A stretch of DNA of 64,000 bases from Haliclona indistincta (lineage: Eukaryota > Porifera > Demospongiae > Haplosclerida > Chalinidae): the NCBI GenBank assembly GCA_964017065.1, contig OZ024788.1, positions 9,031,761 to 9,095,760 on the forward strand, in the 5' to 3' direction. Under the pieces are notes generated by a model, which searched no databases, was not told the origin of the DNA, and saw only the letters and a program-made list of their open reading frames with translations. Of the stretch, positions 11,945-23,592 are shown one piece after another (position 1 is the first letter of the stretch; every line of letters begins with the position of its first letter). The position numbers and the translations under genes are program-made.

Positions 11945-12035
11945 TTTCAGAAGATGGTAGCAAGCTCAGCTGCTGGTTGCTGAGTGACGATGACTACCAC
12001 TGGGAGAGATTGTCACTGGAGCTGGAGGAGAAGGT
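11945..12035 (-). pseudogene. STAT: STAT exon fragment beside the NEMF block
   Basis: On the minus strand this carries the end of the STAT DNA-binding domain (PVVVIVTQQPAAELATIF, with a frame disturbance). It stops at the word shared with 7493-7535: CAGAAGATGGTAGCAAGCTC and what follows appears on both sides of the NEMF block. The uninterrupted version of this exon is at about 35610-35705. Confidence 0.75.
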
Positions 12036-12277
12036 ACCATACATGAGTACATAGAGAGAATACTGTGATTACTGAGATTACACTTAACACACTCAAACAG
12101 TACTGCAGTCACATAAACTGCAGTACTACACTAAAAATACACATTCCAACAGACTCTCTAAAATATTAGTAACTGAAGTCAAGTCAAGTTGACTACATGT
12201 ATATTGTCTGTTTGTGTGTACATAGTTTGTGTTGATTATGACATGCTAACTGTTGTACAATGATAGACACACACTAC

Positions 12278-12533
12278 CTGAACAGGATCATTCATTCCTC
12301 CAGCTCCTGCTGCTGTCATACTGAATACCATCCATCCGAGTTAGAGCAAAGGAAACTTTTCTTCAGTGACAGTCTCAGCCGCCCTCCTCTCTGAGCTCCT
12401 CTTAATCTTCTTGAGTTGCATGAAATTGAAGTTGCACTGAAGAGTACCAGTTTGAGCATTGTACTCCATAGCCTTCTGATTGTTGAGAATTGCTCCTGTT
12501 GATAACTGGTTGGTGACTCTGAGCCCACAAAAG
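12278..12533 (-). pseudogene. STAT: STAT DNA-binding-domain exon, C1 copy
   Basis: The exon runs from acceptor CTTCTTCAG to donor GTTCAG|GTAGTG. It reads [20 protein letters not shown], then [20 protein letters not shown], then [10 protein letters not shown]. This matches the STAT5-like segment where MEYxxATGTL, L.RIKR and ESVTEEKF are conserved. An in-frame TAA at 12341-12343 follows EEKFPLL, and the frame reopens after it (FSMTAAGAGGMNDPVQ). The same TAA is in C2, so it predates the duplication. The N-terminal and coiled-coil domains of STAT are absent; an NLR LRR end lies upstream instead. Confidence 0.82.
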
Positions 12534-12945
12534 CTGAAGAAGGAGAGAAATGACAAAATTTCATAGCTGGTTCATATTTCCTTCTTGTGGTGATATCACT
12601 CTTAATAACAGGATAATACAGTAATGGATCATGTACTGAGTGGTAGTAGAGTGATGGAAGGGTTAATAAAGGTGACTCACTGATAGTATGAAGGTGGTTA
12701 GTAGCAGCACTGCTGTACTGTAGTTAACTGTATTCACTGAGTGAGGCTTGAGCTGAGCACTGAGAGCACGAGATATACTGTATTGCTACTAACATACTGT
12801 AATCATCACTACTAACATCAACAATGTAAAGACACTCAAAATAAATACTGAAAATCATCATTCTTTCTTTAAAGCCATAAAGCTTGTGTTGCAATAGAAC
12901 AGAATAGAACAATAACACTAACCTCATCATATCAGTAGTTGAGAG

Positions 12946-13227
12946 TCACCACTTCTCGTACACATCATAAGGATGATCATACCACTCAATGACCACATCA
13001 TTTCTGGAGAGTAGACAGTCACTCAACGAATCTTTGTATCTACTATTTAGATGAAGATTTTTCACAGCACTGCTGTCTACACCCTCTATCAATAATTGTA
13101 ACTGTTCTTTAGTGAAATTTCTTAATACTTTGTCAATAGCTAGTTCCTCCATTGTTCTGTTCTGTTTGAGACCACTGACCAGTGCTGTGAGTGATGGAGT
13201 ATCAATGCCATCATCAATAAAGAGAAG
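12946..13227 (-). pseudogene. NLR LRR C-terminal end, truncated at a gap (C1)
   Basis: The minus-strand frame ends ...DVYEKW-stop at 12946 and is about 90% identical to the end of the LRR frame 38348-39958 (TPSLTALVSGLKQNRTMEEL is shared). It is cut by the 200-N gap. Beyond the gap is a palindromic repeat instead of more LRRs, so either the gene is truncated or contigs were joined wrongly here. Confidence 0.8.
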
Positions 13228-13427
13228 NNNNNNNNNNNNNNNNNNNNNNNNNNNNNNNNNNNNNNNNNNNNNNNNNNNNNNNNNNNNNNNNNNNNNNNNN
13301 NNNNNNNNNNNNNNNNNNNNNNNNNNNNNNNNNNNNNNNNNNNNNNNNNNNNNNNNNNNNNNNNNNNNNNNNNNNNNNNNNNNNNNNNNNNNNNNNNNNN
13401 NNNNNNNNNNNNNNNNNNNNNNNNNNN
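13228..13427. other. Assembly gap (200 N)
   Basis: Exactly 200 N, a placeholder size, separating NLR coding sequence from a palindrome copy. Confidence 1.
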
Positions 13428-13974
13428 CCACGTAGTGTTCGCCATCACGGAACGACGAGCTCGCCTGTGAAGACTAAACACGATCGAGTTTTTACAATTT
13501 TTCTTTAGTTGTGTGAAAAGTACGAAGCTAAAACTGCTCATGCAAGCTCATCTTCCATTCGTGGAGGAATCTGTGTATCGATTTCGCCGAGCAATGCTCG
13601 TACGCGATACTGCAGCTACGTACTGCTAGACAGTACAGAGTACGCAGCTGTAGTATCGCGTGCGAGCATTGCTCGGCGAAATCGATACACAGATTCCTCC
13701 ACGAATGGAAGATGAGCTTGCATGAGCAGTTTTAGCTTCGTACTTTTCACACAACTAAAGAAAAATTGTAAAAACTCGATCGTGTTTAGTCTTCACAGGC
13801 GAGCTCGTCGTTCCGTGATGGCGAACACTACGTGGCTGAAACTTGCTATTATCGATGCCTATCTATAGACAAACAAAGCGCACACTGCAACTCCGTCTGC
13901 ACAGATAGACTTGGCTTAAAAAGAAATAGCCACTTGCAAAGTCATGAATCTCATTAAAATGGTATCCCGCCACC
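13428..13974. mobile_element. Right part of a TTAA element with palindrome
   Basis: Near-identical to 3838-4378, including the palindrome and the end TATCCCGCCACC followed by TTAA at 13975. The left end is lost in the gap. Confidence 0.8.
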
Positions 13975-13978
13975 TTAA

Positions 13979-15061
13979 CTAAGCTTCTTACAGATTTTAT
14001 GGTCTAAAAATAAAAGCTAATTGGGTGTTTCCGACAACTGCCACTTCGCCATTTTTATCTTTGAGATCAAGTAAGGCTTGCAGTTTAGACTAAGCATACT
14101 TACTCTAGAAGGATGTATCAGCCTTCTCACCAAGTTTGACTGCTATAAAACCTATCGTTTAGTTTTTATGAGTAAAAACATTTTATGTTAATGAAATGTG
14201 CAATTTTGGAATGTCTAGACTGGAAGCACCGTATACTGACAAAAGAGGAAGTATTACCATGCTGGATACGAGAGTCAAACCCTTATACGCTATATACTGA
14301 CAAGTTTATCAGTTTATATAACAAGAAGCCCCAAGCTACAGGTTTAGCTAGCTTCATGTATAGCATGATTGACACATGCGCCGTGAGAGAGATCAGGAGA
14401 AACACGACAGCTTCGTCTATATATTTACTTGCTACGTTCTTGGTTTTGTAGTTACAATAAAGTGTGTGCTGGCTATCAGTAATATACAGTGTTATCAAAT
14501 GGTAAGTGAGACTAACAGGGCAGTTAGTAACAGCCAAAAGATCACAATTAGGACAATAAAATAATATTTACTCAGTATGTGTGTAGCCCATGTGACAATC
14601 ACATAAAGCAAGAAGCTGTCCATATGACTGATGGCATTATGTGTGCAGTAACATTGGAATGCTAATGAGCACTAAGTATACAGTTGTGATTAGTTGTGGT
14701 TTGTCATGTAAACAGTTACTATGACAACAGCAACTTAATAATCTTATGTTAGTTATTCTGCAAAATGTTTTCATTTCTTGAAATAAGCCAAATGTCCACG
14801 AAATAATTGAATATGGTACACATCTCATCAAAGGCCGATCGACCAATTTTCATATGATATGCATTGAAGTCATCACACTGATCCAACCATTGCCAGCAAT
14901 GTTAATACAGTGGTTTTATTACTTAATGCATGCGAAAAGCGTCAACCATAGAGCGCAAACGGTGGTCATAAACTGCTGTACACTACTAAGTGGTCATCAG
15001 GTGGAATTCCTTTTACTGTACGTAAACAATAAATATCTGACTAGTACATTCATGGAATGGC
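13979..15061. other. No recognisable gene
   Basis: AT-rich sequence with only short unremarkable frames on both strands. No splice-bounded coding pattern, RNA gene or clear repeat was identified. Confidence 0.5.
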
Positions 15062-15882
15062 AGGGGCGAGCCTGAGCATTGATATAATTTAGCCTCGTTA
15101 GTGTATAGTTGTGTATAACATAATAATTATTATTTGCACCTGATTTGCACCAGGTTATGTGGTGAGTCCATATATTAGTAGATAACTCTGTATCATGTGA
15201 ACACCAGTTTCACCACAAATTTTTATGCTATAATGTAATTTTAACAGCGCTAATGTTTTTGCTGATGTTGAATAAAACCTATAGTTTGGTTATGTTCAGA
15301 TATGGTGCACTTTCTCCAACTATCTCTTGCTGAGTGTGTTCCTGGCTAGGCGTCATGGGAACAAAGTACCTGGAAGATGTGATGAGTAGGGTTCCTCGGT
15401 CTCCTCACTCACTGCAGGCTCTACTGCTATCCACACACGAGCTCATTAGACGTATCTAAGACTAATTTACTGTTTGCCCTGTTGCAGCTACTGCTTTCCG
15501 CCGGCGTCTCCAGCAGGCCCGTTGATATTCTTTTTGTCGCTCCAGTCGTCCGCTTTCACGTCAGTGATCGGGTGACTCTGCCTCTCGTCGTCGCTTTCTG
15601 GTAGCGGCCTTGTCGTGTAAAAGTTGTTGGTTTTCAGGTGTTTCTGATCTCTGTTGTTGACGTCCCTGAGTCATCTGCATCATTGCCAGCTAGAATGCCA
15701 GGTATCTTGTTTGAAACCAAGCGCCAATTATAATGTGCGCACGTGCTAAAAAGGGCGTTTCCTACTTATCGGGAACATTGAAAAGGACAAACGCTACCCC
15801 GTGACAGATAGCCAGATAGATACATTCCCCGCCGCGTGGGCCATTGTGCCAATCAATGTGGGGCTCGCTCAGGCTCGCCCCA
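15062..15882. mobile_element. Possible TIR element
   Basis: GGGGCGAGCCTGAGC at the left and its exact complement GCTCAGGCTCGCCCC at the right bound about 820 bp. No target duplication or transposase is evident, so this is tentative. Confidence 0.4.
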
Positions 15883-16429
15883 ATTACACGCAGGTAGTCA
15901 TAGTTACAAGAACAACTTAACCAATATATCTTGCTGGAATTTTAACCATGTAAACATTGACCAATTCTCTCACAAATATCTCTAGTGGTCTCAAATTAAC
16001 TGACAAGCAGCGCTATAGTAGCAGCTGTCAGTTACTGTGTTTGTGTGAAGGATTGTGACATTACTATTCAGAACGTATTTATTCTATTATGTAACCACCA
16101 CGTGTATATTCATTCTTGATCATTCTCTGCTGTATACTATGCTGTGAGTATAATAATCTTTCATAAACCCTAGTAGACCTTCACATTTGGTGGCAGCTGT
16201 GTCGTCGCAGTTGCTGAAGAGAGCTCAGGTGCTAGTGTCTGACAACACGATTGGGAAAACGCTACCTAAAGACAACAAGAAGAGCGCATGGCATAAATCC
16301 TAAAGGAGCTACTATAGATGATAGAAAGAAGAGATAAATCAAGATTGCCGAGGGGAGGAAACGTCAAGAAGAGACGCTGGAAAAGTTACTTACTAGCTTA
16401 AGAGTTTCCGCAAGAACGAGAGGTATAGA

Positions 16430-16721
16430 CAGTGGCGTATCTAGGGGGGGTGCTCAGGGTGCTCCAGCACCCCCCTTAAACTAGACTTATTAATATTCAT
16501 AAAGTAGCAGGCTACTGGCTAACCTAACCTCAGGCTCTAAGCTCTATAGCTTCATCGAAGAGTCGACGATGATCGAGCGCCGTACAGTTCTAAATAACGC
16601 ACACAGTACGCAAAATAAGCGAAAATTAATTGATCATGAATAATTAATTAGCAAAATTTCGGGCACGCTTTGCGCGCCCATATTCAGCACCCCCTTCTGC
16701 CAAATCCTAGATACGCCACTG
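16430..16721. mobile_element. hAT-like MITE, copy 1, with 8-bp target duplication
   Basis: CAGTGGCGTATCTAG at the left and CTAGATACGCCACTG at the right, flanked on both sides by GGTATAGA (16422-16429 and 16722-16729). The gag copy at 63860 lacks the insert and shows the uninterrupted site. Eight-base duplication with CAGTGG ends is typical of hAT MITEs. Length 292 bp. Confidence 0.92.
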
Positions 16722-17229
16722 GGTATAGACCCTGGAGCTAGTGTTGACTCAGGAGCGGGCAGGTTACAGCTAAACATATTGACAGAGGGAGACGACATTG
16801 AAGCATACTTATCTACCAATGAGAGATTGATGATGGTGTATGGTGTCGAGAAGAAACGATGGAGGCACCGAATTTAACGGGAAAATCATAAGCGTTCACA
16901 GCACTTCCAGCAGGAGCAGCGGGTGACTACGACTAGCTCAAGGAAACCATACTCAAGTGCTATGATCAGCCTCATACCCTGACGCTAGAAGGGAGTAAAG
17001 CGAAAGGCATAAAGAAGCACCTGGTATACACTGCATATGCAATGCGCGACTAGCAGTGGAATTCCACCGCCGCCGGTTATCATCGTACTCATTTGTGGTA
17101 CGTGATTAATATTCATTTGTAGCTCTCCTGTTGGCAATCTACTGTCTTGACTGTATTCTAGCGTCTTTTCTTGAAGCTCTAGCACAGGAGCAGAAGTACA
17201 ATTTAACAATTAGGTGCTCCTGGTAGCGG

Positions 17230-17475
17230 AAACGAGCGACTATTGTATATGTAGGCTTACCACAAAGATATTTGTCGAATCCAGAACTAGAGCTGAAGAT
17301 CGAGCTGCTTCTTAGTCAGTTGTTCATAAGCTTAATAATGGAGGCATGGTCTGAATAACATTTTCATGACATAATCGGAATATTTTACAGTAAAATAAAC
17401 AGATGTTTAGCGCATGCGTGAGCAGTATATACCAGGCGCTTATTTCTCCTCACTGGCACCTGGGTACGAGGCTAG
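17230..17475. repeat. Dispersed repeat, copy 1
   Basis: About 245 bp, running from CCACAAAGATATTTGTCGAA to CACCTGGGTACGAGGCTAG, and repeated at 63265-63510 at about 90% identity. Here it lies inside gag; at 63 kb it lies before gag. It is therefore probably an independent short element. Confidence 0.8.
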
Positions 17476-18828
17476 TGCCATAATGTGAATTAAGAGACTC
17501 ACAGGCTACGATTTTGAGAGATGAAGAGAGAACCAGACAAATCGTACGGTGAGATGGCAGTTTGATTCGCTGACTTGGGTCAGAAGTGGACCAAGGAATG
17601 TAAATTAGTTGACGAGATTCGTGACTTGATGGTGTTAGAGCAGTTTCTTAGATCGCTGACACCTGAGATCAGGCTGTGGGTCAGAGAGAGGAAACCAACT
17701 AAAGTTTCAGAGGCCGCACAGCTGATCAGTTTGCAAAAGCTCGAAAGCTGGAAAAGTCAGAGTTTGAATGACAAAGGGACCGAAAAGATGGTGCTTCCAA
17801 TGGTCATCCTGCAAATGACGGAGAGAAGAAACCAACTTCAGTTGTGGAGAGATCGGACACATCAAAAGAAACTGTCCCAAGGAAATGGCTGAGAAAGATA
17901 GCAAATCACCAACTGAGGATAAAGGAAAAGATTCAAAGTCGAAGATATGCTACAACTGCGGAAAGAAAGGACACATGGCACGACAGTGTAACTCTTTGTT
18001 GATGTGTCAAGATCATACAATGCAAAAAGCAAGAGTATGTCGCAAGGATCTAGTGGAAGGAAGAGCAGTATCCGACATTATTCTGGACACTGGTTACACC
18101 AAATCTATAGTACGCAGTGACCTAGTGTCTATAGAGGCTGCTACTAGAGCAAATCAAGCCGTAAAAATTCCATGAGCACATGGAGACACTGTCTTGTATC
18201 CACTAGCAACCATTTCAGTGGAGGTGGATGGGCTTTAGTACCTGTGCTGCAGTCTCTGATACTCTTCCTGTTCCTCTTCTATTGGCTACTGATGTCAGTG
18301 CATTGGGTAGACTCCTGTGCTTGAACATGATAGTGACCAGACAGTCGATAAACCAGTCACTACTGAACCGGAATTGATCAAAAAAGCAGATGCACAGATG
18401 GTTGTGACCCGTGCCCAGTCCAAGAGAGCACAAGATGATAGCTCTATGATCGTCAGCTTGCCATTTACTGAAATAGAGGACGATGGGGGAATTTTCTTAA
18501 ACCCAAGAAGAGAGAAGAAAAAGCTGACCATGCAGATGGGAAAAGAAACTGGCTCGAAAAGAGTACACTACACCAGAGAATGGTGACATTCTCTCCGCAC
18601 TCGCTGTGCTACCTTGGTTTCTCCGCACTCGCTGTGCTACCTTGAGTACAGAATAGTCCTACAAGCTGCTAAGAAGACAGCTGCAAAGTCCAGCAATGCT
18701 GAGAGAGTCCAGCAACGCCATTCAAGGTAACGAAGCTTTGAAACCAAAACTCATTCCGAGGCAATACCAAGTTGAACATGTAGTGCGAGTATCAGTGCTT
18801 AGTTTTCAGCCGACGTGGAGTTATCTAA

Positions 18829-18978
18829 GGACAGACGGATCCTTTTTCGATATCAGCTTTATAGTTGCCGAGTTATGTTCACACACACACTCGAAATTTT
18901 TCAAGCTTTTCGAGTGTGTGCGTAACATAACTCGGCAACTAAAGCTGATATCGAAAAAGGATCCGTCTGTCCCTATAA
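18829..18978. repeat. Hairpin with 70-bp arms
   Basis: GACGGATCCTTTTTCGATAT at about 18834 is mirrored by ATATCGAAAAAGGATCCGTC at about 18950, with a loop of about 12 nt around 18898. It is strong enough to form a dsRNA hairpin if transcribed. Confidence 0.85.
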
Positions 18979-19024
18979 CTAAGCTGTCTAGCTGCATGTT
19001 AAGTCTAGTCGTGCTACAGAGTGC

Positions 19025-19924
19025 CCACAAATGAGACTTTCGATTTCTTAGTCGACGAAGCTGCTCGTTGCTTCGTGCACTTCGTAATGCACTATGGTAA
19101 TGTGTCTAGCCATCGTTTTTGCAAACGACAAAGTGCAGTCTTTGGTCTGTCTGGATATGCAATGCTTTGTTCAGCTAAACCAACACACATGATGCTACGA
19201 GCGTTTTTTCAGGCAACCATTTCTGCTTGCTCATGAGTGGGCGTGGTGTATCCCGTAACCTTAATAAGATTCTCATAAGCAGTGCATGTGACTGTTTTTT
19301 CTCCTCACAGAGATCTGTTGCCTGTTTGTATTGTCCTATCTTATTGTACTGTTTATGTTTTAAACTGTTCAATCGCACTTGGCTATTTACCGCATAGATA
19401 GAATAATACTAGCATGTATTCAAGAGCAAAATAAATTATGTTCAGAAAGTTCAGTTGTACAGTCGCCTCTGAATGTCTCCTTGCAATGAAAAAGGAAAAT
19501 CAACATTGCTACTCAATGATCATGGGTAATGTACTTGTGCCCAGACAATGGCTTACACTTGGTTTAAAAACAAATAAAGAGAGGTGTGGTCAACAACGCA
19601 TGCAGCCAGCTAGTGATCGAGTCAGCAGCTTGGTGCTCTGTCTGAAGCACAAGCCAACACAACTACTTTGCGCACACCAAGAGTAAACATGCAATAAACA
19701 TGCCGTTAATATACTAGGCTGTCTGTAAGCTCGAATTGCTCACACAAGACGTCCATGCTAGCTACCATTCGGTGGTACAGAAGTATGCTAGAAGCTCCAG
19801 GTAGCTGGTGTCGCTTTGTAATGATGCCATCTATATTGGTTCACAGTTGGGCACAACTCTCCATCGCTCCAGTGTCCTGCTGCGATAGCACAATGTTGAC
19901 AGAGACATCAGGACGGTCTCGATT
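19025..19924. other. No recognisable gene
   Basis: Short frames only; none has recognisable motifs or paired splice sites. The duplicated block B begins at about 19925. Confidence 0.5.
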
Positions 19925-20279
19925 AGCACCACTCAGCAGCGACGTCAGCGAGTGACTTCTAAAATTTATATCTTCGTCAATAAAGGGCTTATGAGCTCCT
20001 AGAGAGATGCCATAGACACTAGTAGCCATAGCTTACATTGGTAAGTTCGAATTTAAACGTACGAAGGCAGCTGTTGATACTACTTGTACAACAAGAAAGA
20101 ACTTGAAGATCACCTAATTTTACCCCCATTTTGGAACGCTTTCCCATATGACCATACCATCCGATACCTAAAAAGGCACTCTATCAAACCTGGGACAGGC
20201 AAATAGAAAAACTTTGAAGCTTTCCAAGCAACAGTTGTGCAATATTTGAAAAAAAAAACATGTTCTTCCAATACAATGG

Positions 20280-21050
20280 GACGTATTCATTTATCAAATC
20301 GTATTAATAAAAATATCGGTACGATGGACATGGGCGTCATTTAGAATCATTTACCAATCGCTCCGTGTAGAAATTCTGCGTTCTTCTCCTCGCTCTGAGA
20401 TAGGGAATTACTTGTCCTACAACCACCTTACCTTGGGAAATAGATAAGTCCTTTAGTAGCTTGCTGAGGATAACAAATCATTCACATAGACCCAAAGATT
20501 CTTGCAGCTGCAGTGACGACCAATTCCGCGCCTGAAATCACTGCTCCAATTCTCAAACAGAAGAATATACACTGCAAAGGTTGGCTAACAATGTCACTGT
20601 AGCTACTAGATGCAAGAAATCAACTCAAACTGTTCAACAGAAGCAGAAGATCGGTAGTCAGGCGTGGCCTGAACTTGACAATCTATCTCGAACGTGTTCA
20701 GTTTGAGTTGATTTCTTGCATCTAGTAGCTACAGTAACATTGTTAGCTAACCTTTGCTGTGTATATTCTTCTGTTTGAGAATTGGAGCAGTGATTTCAGG
20801 CACGGAATTGGTCGTCACTGCAGATGCAAGAATCTTTGGGTCTATGTGAATGATTTGTCATCCTCAGCAAGCCACTAAAGGACTTATCTATTTCCCAAGG
20901 TAAGGTGGTAGTAAGAGAAGTAATTCCCTATCTCAGAGCGAGGAGAAGAACGCACAATTTCAACACAGAGCGATTGGGAAATGATTCTAAATAACACCCA
21001 TGTCCACCGTACCGATATTTTTATTTATACGATTTGATAAATGCATACGT
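20280..21050. repeat. Foldback repeat, copy B
   Basis: Second copy of the hairpin at 353-1123, with the same arm order and about 93% identity by eye. The site where the TA element sits in copy A is empty here (about 21058). Confidence 0.85.
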
Positions 21051-21841
21051 GCCATTGCAATTGAGCGACGGTCACTACTTTGAACCCTGTTTTGGAAAGT
21101 TTTCCCGCTGCTTCTCTGCAACACTTTTTAGGCTAATCAGTACCTAATAAGGTGAATTTCACTCTCTGGTGTAGGCAAAATATTAATTTATGTTGTCGTC
21201 AGCCAGGATGACTGCTAGAAGTTCATATCTAATACATATTAAGGGAAGTATGGTTGAATTAGTATATGGAAATTGTAACAGGATGTCGTTAGTAGCTGGC
21301 AATGTTGTCACTACATCAGTCTCTAAAGACGAGCTCTCAATGGTGTCGATTAATTTTGACGTCTTGTTGCCAGAAATGCAATACATTTTTCGGATACACA
21401 CAATTTACGGACGAAAATGGAACACAAGTCAAGAAGTTGATTACTATGGCGCTTGGAGAAGCAATGGAACTTCAAAATTGGTCAACAAGTTTCCATGTAA
21501 AAGTCAAATACACAAATGATAAGCCATGTTTGACGAAAAACAAGCCACAGATCACACCTTTCAGCTCCTTCATGTCGGAAACAACCATCTTGCAGAGCCA
21601 GGAGACACAAGGAGTCAGCTAACAGCCGATTGCAAGATCAATGAAGCATCACAGCCACAATAGAAGAATTTTTTGGATAGACCGTATTATGATTTATTGT
21701 CATTTTCAGGCTAAAAATAAAATTTATCTTCCAGAAATTAATTATGGACCAGGCAAAGCTATTAAAAACCTAGTACAAGAATTCCTTTAAAACTAGGAAA
21801 ATATTTTACGGTCTATTTAGAAAAAGGTTTAGAAATTTTAA

Positions 21842-22497
21842 GGGTGCATGCAACTAATTAATATTCACGGCGCTGCGCGTTGCTATTGTCAGTGTTTCTG
21901 GAAAACTAAAGCAGCATACAGAGCGATATTAGCAGTATAGGAAGTCCATCTTGATAGCTACTTGTATCCTGAAATTTAACGGACTGGCTTGCTCGTAAGA
22001 ATACGGAGAGACACGGTCCATGATCGACATGTGTTTATGCATAAAACTGGGCAGCAAAGATTCTGTGAGCTCAAGATTCCAGAAATGCAAGTTTCAACAA
22101 AGCTACAATCCAGTAACAGAAAGATTTTTCACTAGCGTGCCTATAAAGCACCGTTGGCGGTCGAGCAGCATGGATTTTCCATTTTTCTCAGAAGTGTGGC
22201 GTCTATTTAGAAAAATCGTTCTGTTACTAGATTTTAGCTTTGCTGAAACTTGCATTTCTGGAATCTTGAGCTCACAGAAGTCTTTGTTGCCGAGTTTTAT
22301 GCATAAACACGTCGATCATGGACCGCGTCTATCCGTTTTCTTGCGAGCAAGCCAGCCTGTTAAATTTCATGATACAAGTAGCTATCAAGACACACTAGCT
22401 ATACTTCTAGTAACGCTCTGTCTGCTGCTTTAGTTTTCCAGAAACACTGATCATAGCAACGCGCTGCGCCGTGAATATTAATTAGTTGCGTGCACTC
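21842..22497. mobile_element. TTAA-flanked foldback element
   Basis: GGGTGCATGCAACTAATTAA at the left mirrors the right end TTAATTAGTTGCGTGCACTC. TTAA flanks both ends (21838-21841 and 22498-22501). Copy A (about 4612) reads AAATTTTAAAATCCTCC across the site, an empty TTAA target. Arms of about 290 bp make nearly the whole 656 bp a hairpin. A related right arm is at 54660-54956. Confidence 0.9.
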
Positions 22498-23105
22498 TTA
22501 AAATCCTCCATTTTGTCGATGATTTTGTATTACGCCATTGGGAGAAAGAACAAAGGAATAGCAACCCGATTTGGAACAGCTAAACTGCGTGTGAGCACTT
22601 AGCAACAGTCATGATTAGTTGCCTAAGGTACAGTAGACTGTGAATCACTGTCTAACTATAAGGAATCTTGGTTGTTCATTAGCTTCAGGCGCTGTATTTT
22701 CAACAGCTTCTCACTGCTCGCCGCACAATTCGCCCACGTTAATTTACAGGATAATATATGGTCAATTTTGTCCATGTCAAATTATTTCTGGCAATGACAT
22801 AAACAGAAAACATACTAGATGTTATAGGGTTAAACATCTACATATCTCAGCTTGCTGGCAATGCTGAATGTGTATAGTCAATTATGTGTGAAGCCGGATC
22901 AGCAAATCAGCAATCTCGAGAAGTGGTTTGGTGATATTATTAAAGTCATATGAGACGTGAGAGCACCACATGTGACCCTCGGGTTGAGTTATAGAGTTAT
23001 AACATGAAGCTCAACAGTATAAACCATGCTTCATGGTAATGTGACTGATACACATGCAACCAAAGCGTAGCATGATACAATCAGTTATAGGCTATAGAGT
23101 AGTAC

Positions 23106-23592
23106 CTGAGTGAGGAGGGTAGTCCACACCAACAGCTGTAGCAAGGTCTCTAGCTACAGTAGGCTCATCACACATCACTATAGCCTCAACCAGTGTGATC
23201 CACTGGTTGGGTTGGATCGTGTTCCTCACCCATCGACTGATTAGAGCTTGTAGCTTGCCGACAACATCACTCTCGTCAGCTTTAATGCTAGGTACAGCAC
23301 TCGCTAGCCTCAGTCCATTGGCGAGAGTTTTCCACTTCTCTGCTGGAAACTTTGCCTTTTGTAGCTCGAAAAGAACAGTGTCCACGTCAAATCCTGAAGT
23401 TAAAATATAAAATGAGTAAACAGGTGCTGTGACTTTGAATGACATGTTTAGTAAATGTATGTACAGTACTATCTAGGTAGACCAGCACCTCACAGTATAT
23501 GATGGTGTTCAATCAATTTTGATCAAGACACAATTTGTACCAAAAGCATCTATCTATGTTATTTAATCATAATGTAACTGACCTGCCATCAT
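23106..23592 (-). CDS. DEATH-domain first exons of an NLR-type gene, copy B
   Basis: Paralogue of 5211-5695 with the same structure. MMAG is encoded at 23592-23583, then the main exon 23393-23106 lies between TTAACTTCAG and CACTCAG|GTACTA. It reads DVDTVLFELQKAKFPAEKWK, then LANGLRLASAV, and ends DLATAVGVDYPPHSG. Both exons are open. No NACHT exon follows before the duplicated block ends at 19925, so this copy is orphaned unless its partner was lost or misassembled. Substitutions against copy A keep the helical W and L pattern. Confidence 0.65.

Larger units (their letters stand above)
16195..18590 (+). pseudogene. Gag-protease retroelement remnant
   Basis: TTTGGTGGCAGCTGTGTCG at about 16192 resembles a primer-binding site just after an LTR. 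Downstream frames give gag of the SCAN-like type: LTEGDDIEAYLSTNERLMMV (about 16775), then DYD-stop-LKETILKCYD (about 16935). After an interruption come DEIRDLMVLEQFLRSLTPEI and RLWVRERKPTKVSEAAQL (17614-17730). A CCHC knuckle CYNCGKKGHMARQC lies at 17949-17990, followed by a retropepsin-like ILDTGYTKSIVRSDLV (18079-18126). No reverse transcriptase or integrase is seen. Stops, frame changes and two insertions (16430-16721 and about 17040-17520) show it is dead. A second gag piece is at 63850-64000. Confidence 0.85.

Noticed and set aside
16047..16192. Complete LTR (TGTGACATT...TTCACA) before the gag remnant
   Set aside because: The end fits, but no second LTR was found to confirm the boundaries, so only the primer-site-like motif is mentioned.
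22020..22433. 137-codon plus-strand frame
   Set aside because: Lies across the arms of the TTAA foldback element, is palindromic in content, and has no motif.
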